Assembly (NCBI RefSeq): GCF_015352455.1
Contig: NZ_JADKPN010000002.1
Span: 62,001-126,000 of the forward strand
From: Nocardioides islandensis
Lineage (GTDB): Bacteria > Actinomycetota > Actinomycetes > Propionibacteriales > Nocardioidaceae
Reading direction: 5' to 3'
Length of the DNA stretch: 64,000 bases
The notes beneath the pieces are model-generated. The model was not told the origin of the DNA and did not search any database. It worked only from the letters and a program-made list of their open reading frames with translations. The translations under genes were made by a program, and so were the position numbers. Numbering within the stretch: position 1 is the stretch's first letter; the number at the start of each line of letters is the position of its first letter. Positions 61,340 through 64,000 of the stretch are shown one piece after another.

Positions 61340-61681
61340 GTCGCTATCTCAGGACGCCACGCTCACGTCGGGCCCGCCGTACACCACGCCCGTGGACTCA
61401 ACTGCCGCTGGTTCGAAAGCGGATTACGCATATCCGAACCTGCTCTTGACCGACGAAGGTGGCCCATTGGCGCTATTCGCGCTGTGGGCGGTGTTGGCCC
61501 CGGGCCGCCCCACCCCCCTGCGACCGCTGGAGGCTGCCAAAGCGACGCCCAGGTCTGGGTCCTTCACGGACGCTTTACGCTCGTGGCGGGCGAGAACTGA
61601 CGCGCGGTCGCTGCGCTGCCTCCTTGTCACGCCGGTGCCGCGGGCGTGACCCAACGAGGGACTCATGCCTGCACCTGTTCG
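61340..61681. other. Intergenic stretch without a supported gene
   Basis: About 340 bases between the IS element and the 3' end of aceE. Short open frames exist on both strands, but none has a ribosome site or recognisable product, and no RNA gene is apparent. It may include disrupted sequence from the IS insertion. Confidence 0.4.
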
Positions 61682-64000
61682 TCACGAAGGGATTCCGAAG
61701 TCACGGCTGTAGTGCCTCGCAATTGCCCGAGCCATCACCGGGTCGATGAGCCGTTGGCGCGCGAGGCGCTCGACTGCTCGCAGCGCGATGGACGGTGCGT
61801 CGACGCCGAAGTGGCGGCGGAGCGCGGCTCGCGTGTCGGAGAGGCCGAACCCATCGGTGCCCAATGAGGACCAGTCCCCCGGGACGAACGGCGCGATCTG
61901 GTCGGGGACCGCCCGCATCCAGTCCGAGACAGCGACCACCGGCCCGCGCTGTCCCAGGAGTCGGGCGGTGACGTAGGGGGTTCGTTGCGGTTCATCGGGA
62001 TGCTGGTGGTTCCACTCGTCGGTGGCGAGAGCCTCGCGACGCAGCCGCGTCCAGGACGTGACCGACCAGACGTCGACGTTCACTCCCCAGTAGCGCAGCA
62101 TCTCTTGTGCCTCGAGCGCCCAGGGCACAGCGATCCCAGAGGCGAGGATCTGCGCCCCAGGGTCCCGGTCGGTTGCCGCCGGGGAGTACAAGTGCATGCC
62201 GGCGAGGATCCCTTCGACATCAACGTCATCGGGCTGGGCGGGCTGGACGATAGGCTCGTTGTAGAGGGTGAGGTAGTAGAAGACGTTGGGGTCCTCCCCC
62301 TCTGCCGGTTGCCCGTACATCGTGCGTAGTGCGTCGCGGACGATGTGGCCGAGCTCGAAGCCGAACGCCGGGTCGTAGGCGATGCAGGCGGGGTTGGTCG
62401 AGGCCAGGAGCAGTGAATGGCCATCCTGGTGCTGCAGCCCCTCGCCGTTGAGCGTGGTGCGGCCTGCGGTGGCGCCGAGCAGAAATCCTCGGGTCAGCTG
62501 ATCCGCGGCGGCCCACAGCTGGTCACCGGTGCGTTGGAACCCGAACATGGAGTAGAAGATGTAGATCGGGATCATCGGCTCGCCGTGGGTGGCGTATGAG
62601 GTACCGGCGGCGGTCCAGGACGCGGCGCAGCCGGCTTCGGTGATCCCTTCGTGCAGCAGCACTCCACGGATGTCTTCCTGGTAGCTGAGCATCAGGTCTC
62701 GGTCCACCGAGAGGTACTGCTGCCCGCGTGGTGAGTAGATCTTCTTGCTTGGGAAGAAGGCATCCAAACCGAACGTGCGTGCCTCGTCGGGGATGATGGG
62801 GACGAACCTGTGCCCGATCTCGGGGTCCTTCATCAGGCTCTTGAGCAGGCGGACGAAGGCCATGGTGGTGGCCACGGGTTGACGCCCGGTCCCGCGTGCA
62901 GTGACCTCGTACGAGGCTTCGCCGGGTAGTTTTGCCATCGTGCGCGCGGGCTGAACGGTCCTGCGGGGCAGGTAGCCGCCGAGGCGCCGGCGGCGCTCGT
63001 GCAGGTACTCCAGCTCGCGGGAGCCCGAGGGCAGCGGGAGGTAAGGGGGGAGGTCCGCGTCGAGGAACCTGTCGTCGAGTGGCAGCTCCAGACGGTCGCG
63101 GAAGGCCCGTAGGTCCTCCAGGGTGAGCTTCTTCATCTGGTGGGTGGAGTTGCGACTCTCGAAGTGGGAGCCGAGCGTCCACCCCTTGATGGTCTGGGCT
63201 AACACGACGGTCGGCTGGCCACGATGCCGAACGGCCGCGTCGTAGGCGGCGTACACCTTCCGACTGTCGTGGCCGCCGCGTTTGAGGCCCCAGATCTCCG
63301 CGTCGGTCATGGTCGCGACCATGGCCGCGGTGCGACGGTCCCGGGCGAAGAAGTGTTCGCGGACGAAGCCGCCGGACTCGGACTTGTAGGTCTGGAAGTC
63401 ACCGTCGGGAGACGAGTTGAGCAGATCGACCAGGGCCCCGTCATGGTCGGCGGCCAGGAGAGGATCCCATTCACGTCCCCACACGACCTTGATGACGTTC
63501 CAGCCTGCACCGCGGAAGTAGGCTTCCAGCTCCTGGATGATCTTCCCGTTGCCACGGACCGGTCCGTCGAGCCGCTGCAGGTTGCAGTTGATGACGAAGG
63601 TCAGGTTGTCCAGCCCTTCGCGGGCGGCGACCCCGAGCGCTCCGAGTGCTTCGGGCTCGTCCATCTCGCCGTCGCCGACGAAGGCCCAGACGTGTTGGCG
63701 GCTGGTGTCCTTGATGCCGCGGTTGTGGAGGTATCGGTTGAACCGGGCCTGGTAGATGGCGCTGATCGGGCCGAGCCCCATCGAGACGGTGGTGAACTCC
63801 CAGAAGTCGGGCATCAGCCGGGGGTGGGGGTAGGACGGGAGTCCCCCGCCCCTGCCGGCGTGCGAGATCTCCTGACGGAAGCCGTCCAGGTGTCGTGCGG
63901 TCAGGCGTCCCTCGAGGAAGGCGCGGGAGTAGACGCCCGGTGATGCGTGACCCTGGAAGTAGACCTGGTCCGCTCCGCCGTCGGCGTCGTGGCCACGGAA
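61682..64000 (-). CDS. aceE: Pyruvate dehydrogenase E1 component, homodimeric (5' end off window)
   Basis: The last 772 or so codons of AceE, which decarboxylates pyruvate with TPP and passes acetyl groups to E2. The TPP-binding [17 protein letters not shown] leads into [21 protein letters not shown]. Other landmarks are [28 protein letters not shown] and the C-terminal [22 protein letters not shown]. At the window edge the frame is still open and reads [18 protein letters not shown], well inside the family. It is the homodimeric type normal for actinobacteria. Confidence 0.97.
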   Translation of the reverse strand, partial: FRGHDADGGADQVYFQGHASPGVYSRAFLEGRLTARHLDGFRQEISHAGRGGGLPSYPHPRLMPDFWEFTTVSMGLGPISAIYQARFNRYLHNRGIKDTSRQHVWAFVGDGEMDEPEALGALGVAAREGLDNLTFVINCNLQRLDGPVRGNGKIIQELEAYFRGAGWNVIKVVWGREWDPLLAADHDGALVDLLNSSPDGDFQTYKSESGGFVREHFFARDRRTAAMVATMTDAEIWGLKRGGHDSRKVYAAYDAAVRHRGQPTVVLAQTIKGWTLGSHFESRNSTHQMKKLTLEDLRAFRDRLELPLDDRFLDADLPPYLPLPSGSRELEYLHERRRRLGGYLPRRTVQPARTMAKLPGEASYEVTARGTGRQPVATTMAFVRLLKSLMKDPEIGHRFVPIIPDEARTFGLDAFFPSKKIYSPRGQQYLSVDRDLMLSYQEDIRGVLLHEGITEAGCAASWTAAGTSYATHGEPMIPIYIFYSMFGFQRTGDQLWAAADQLTRGFLLGATAGRTTLNGEGLQHQDGHSLLLASTNPACIAYDPAFGFELGHIVRDALRTMYGQPAEGEDPNVFYYLTLYNEPIVQPAQPDDVDVEGILAGMHLYSPAATDRDPGAQILASGIAVPWALEAQEMLRYWGVNVDVWSVTSWTRLRREALATDEWNHQHPDEPQRTPYVTARLLGQRGPVVAVSDWMRAVPDQIAPFVPGDWSSLGTDGFGLSDTRAALRRHFGVDAPSIALRAVERLARQRLIDPVMARAIARHYSRDFGIPS

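Noticed and set aside
61340..61681. Possible small plus-strand gene beginning near 61392
   Set aside because: No ribosome site, no recognisable product and atypical composition; it may be disrupted sequence beside the IS.

Overview
The window is GC-rich, uses GTG and TTG starts freely, and is full of ATGA/GTGA stop-start overlaps. Its gene families (ROK XylR, single-domain sugar ABC ATPase, heliorhodopsin, narGHJI with a terminal P450, homodimeric AceE) point to a soil or aquatic actinobacterium, probably Nocardioidaceae (Nocardioides-like). This assignment rests on gene content only; no 16S or tRNA gene was seen.

Layout. 1-2711: xylose catabolism (xylB partial, xylA) with a divergent ROK regulator. 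2740-13921: a leftward cluster for deoxy-sugar and sugar-acid catabolism. It has an ABC importer, an L-fuconolactonase-like amidohydrolase, a GntR/FCD regulator, L-fuconate dehydratase, a Zn alcohol dehydrogenase, two SDRs, a KDPG-type aldolase, a KDG-type kinase and an FAH-family hydrolase. This matches a non-phosphorylating L-fucose route plus a KDG branch. One palindromic box (GACATCSGATG) lies before both the importer and the dehydratase operon. 14119-15258: a heliorhodopsin gene and a small unknown gene. 15540-21837: a leftward signalling operon of LuxR-type response regulator, two histidine kinases with complementary defects, a DctP-like solute-binding lipoprotein and a TolB-like beta-propeller. 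22175-23815: decayed genes (alpha/beta hydrolase, DUF5519-like, DUF3644).

23947-41351: nitrogen-oxide respiration. A leftward operon runs hemerythrin-DUF2249, narK, narG, narH, narJ, narI, CBS protein, cytochrome P450, followed by a sensor-like membrane protein. Divergent from it are a SufR-like regulator, a polytopic membrane protein and a very large fusion of membrane domain, cupredoxin and copper nitrite reductase. A TDT-family exporter follows. 41509-43109: a broken cupin gene, a ZIP metal permease and a MarR regulator.

43180-49804: a rightward operon of an assimilatory-type molybdopterin oxidoreductase, a helical 154-aa protein, a GH15 glucoside hydrolase, an SDR and two small proteins. 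It converges on a leftward operon (55532-49815) of membrane protein, gluconate-dehydrogenase subunit-3-like protein, GMC oxidoreductase, PoxB-like TPP enzyme and enolase-superfamily enzyme. A second MarR gene (55685) and a membrane-bound sulfite-oxidase-fold molybdoenzyme (57714-56224) share the same pair of palindromic boxes. 57867-59112: a small protein and an aldose 1-epimerase. 59485-61339: an IS3 remnant next to a broken AhpD-like gene, then an intact IS256-type element with 16-bp inverted repeats. 61682-64000: aceE, running off the right edge.
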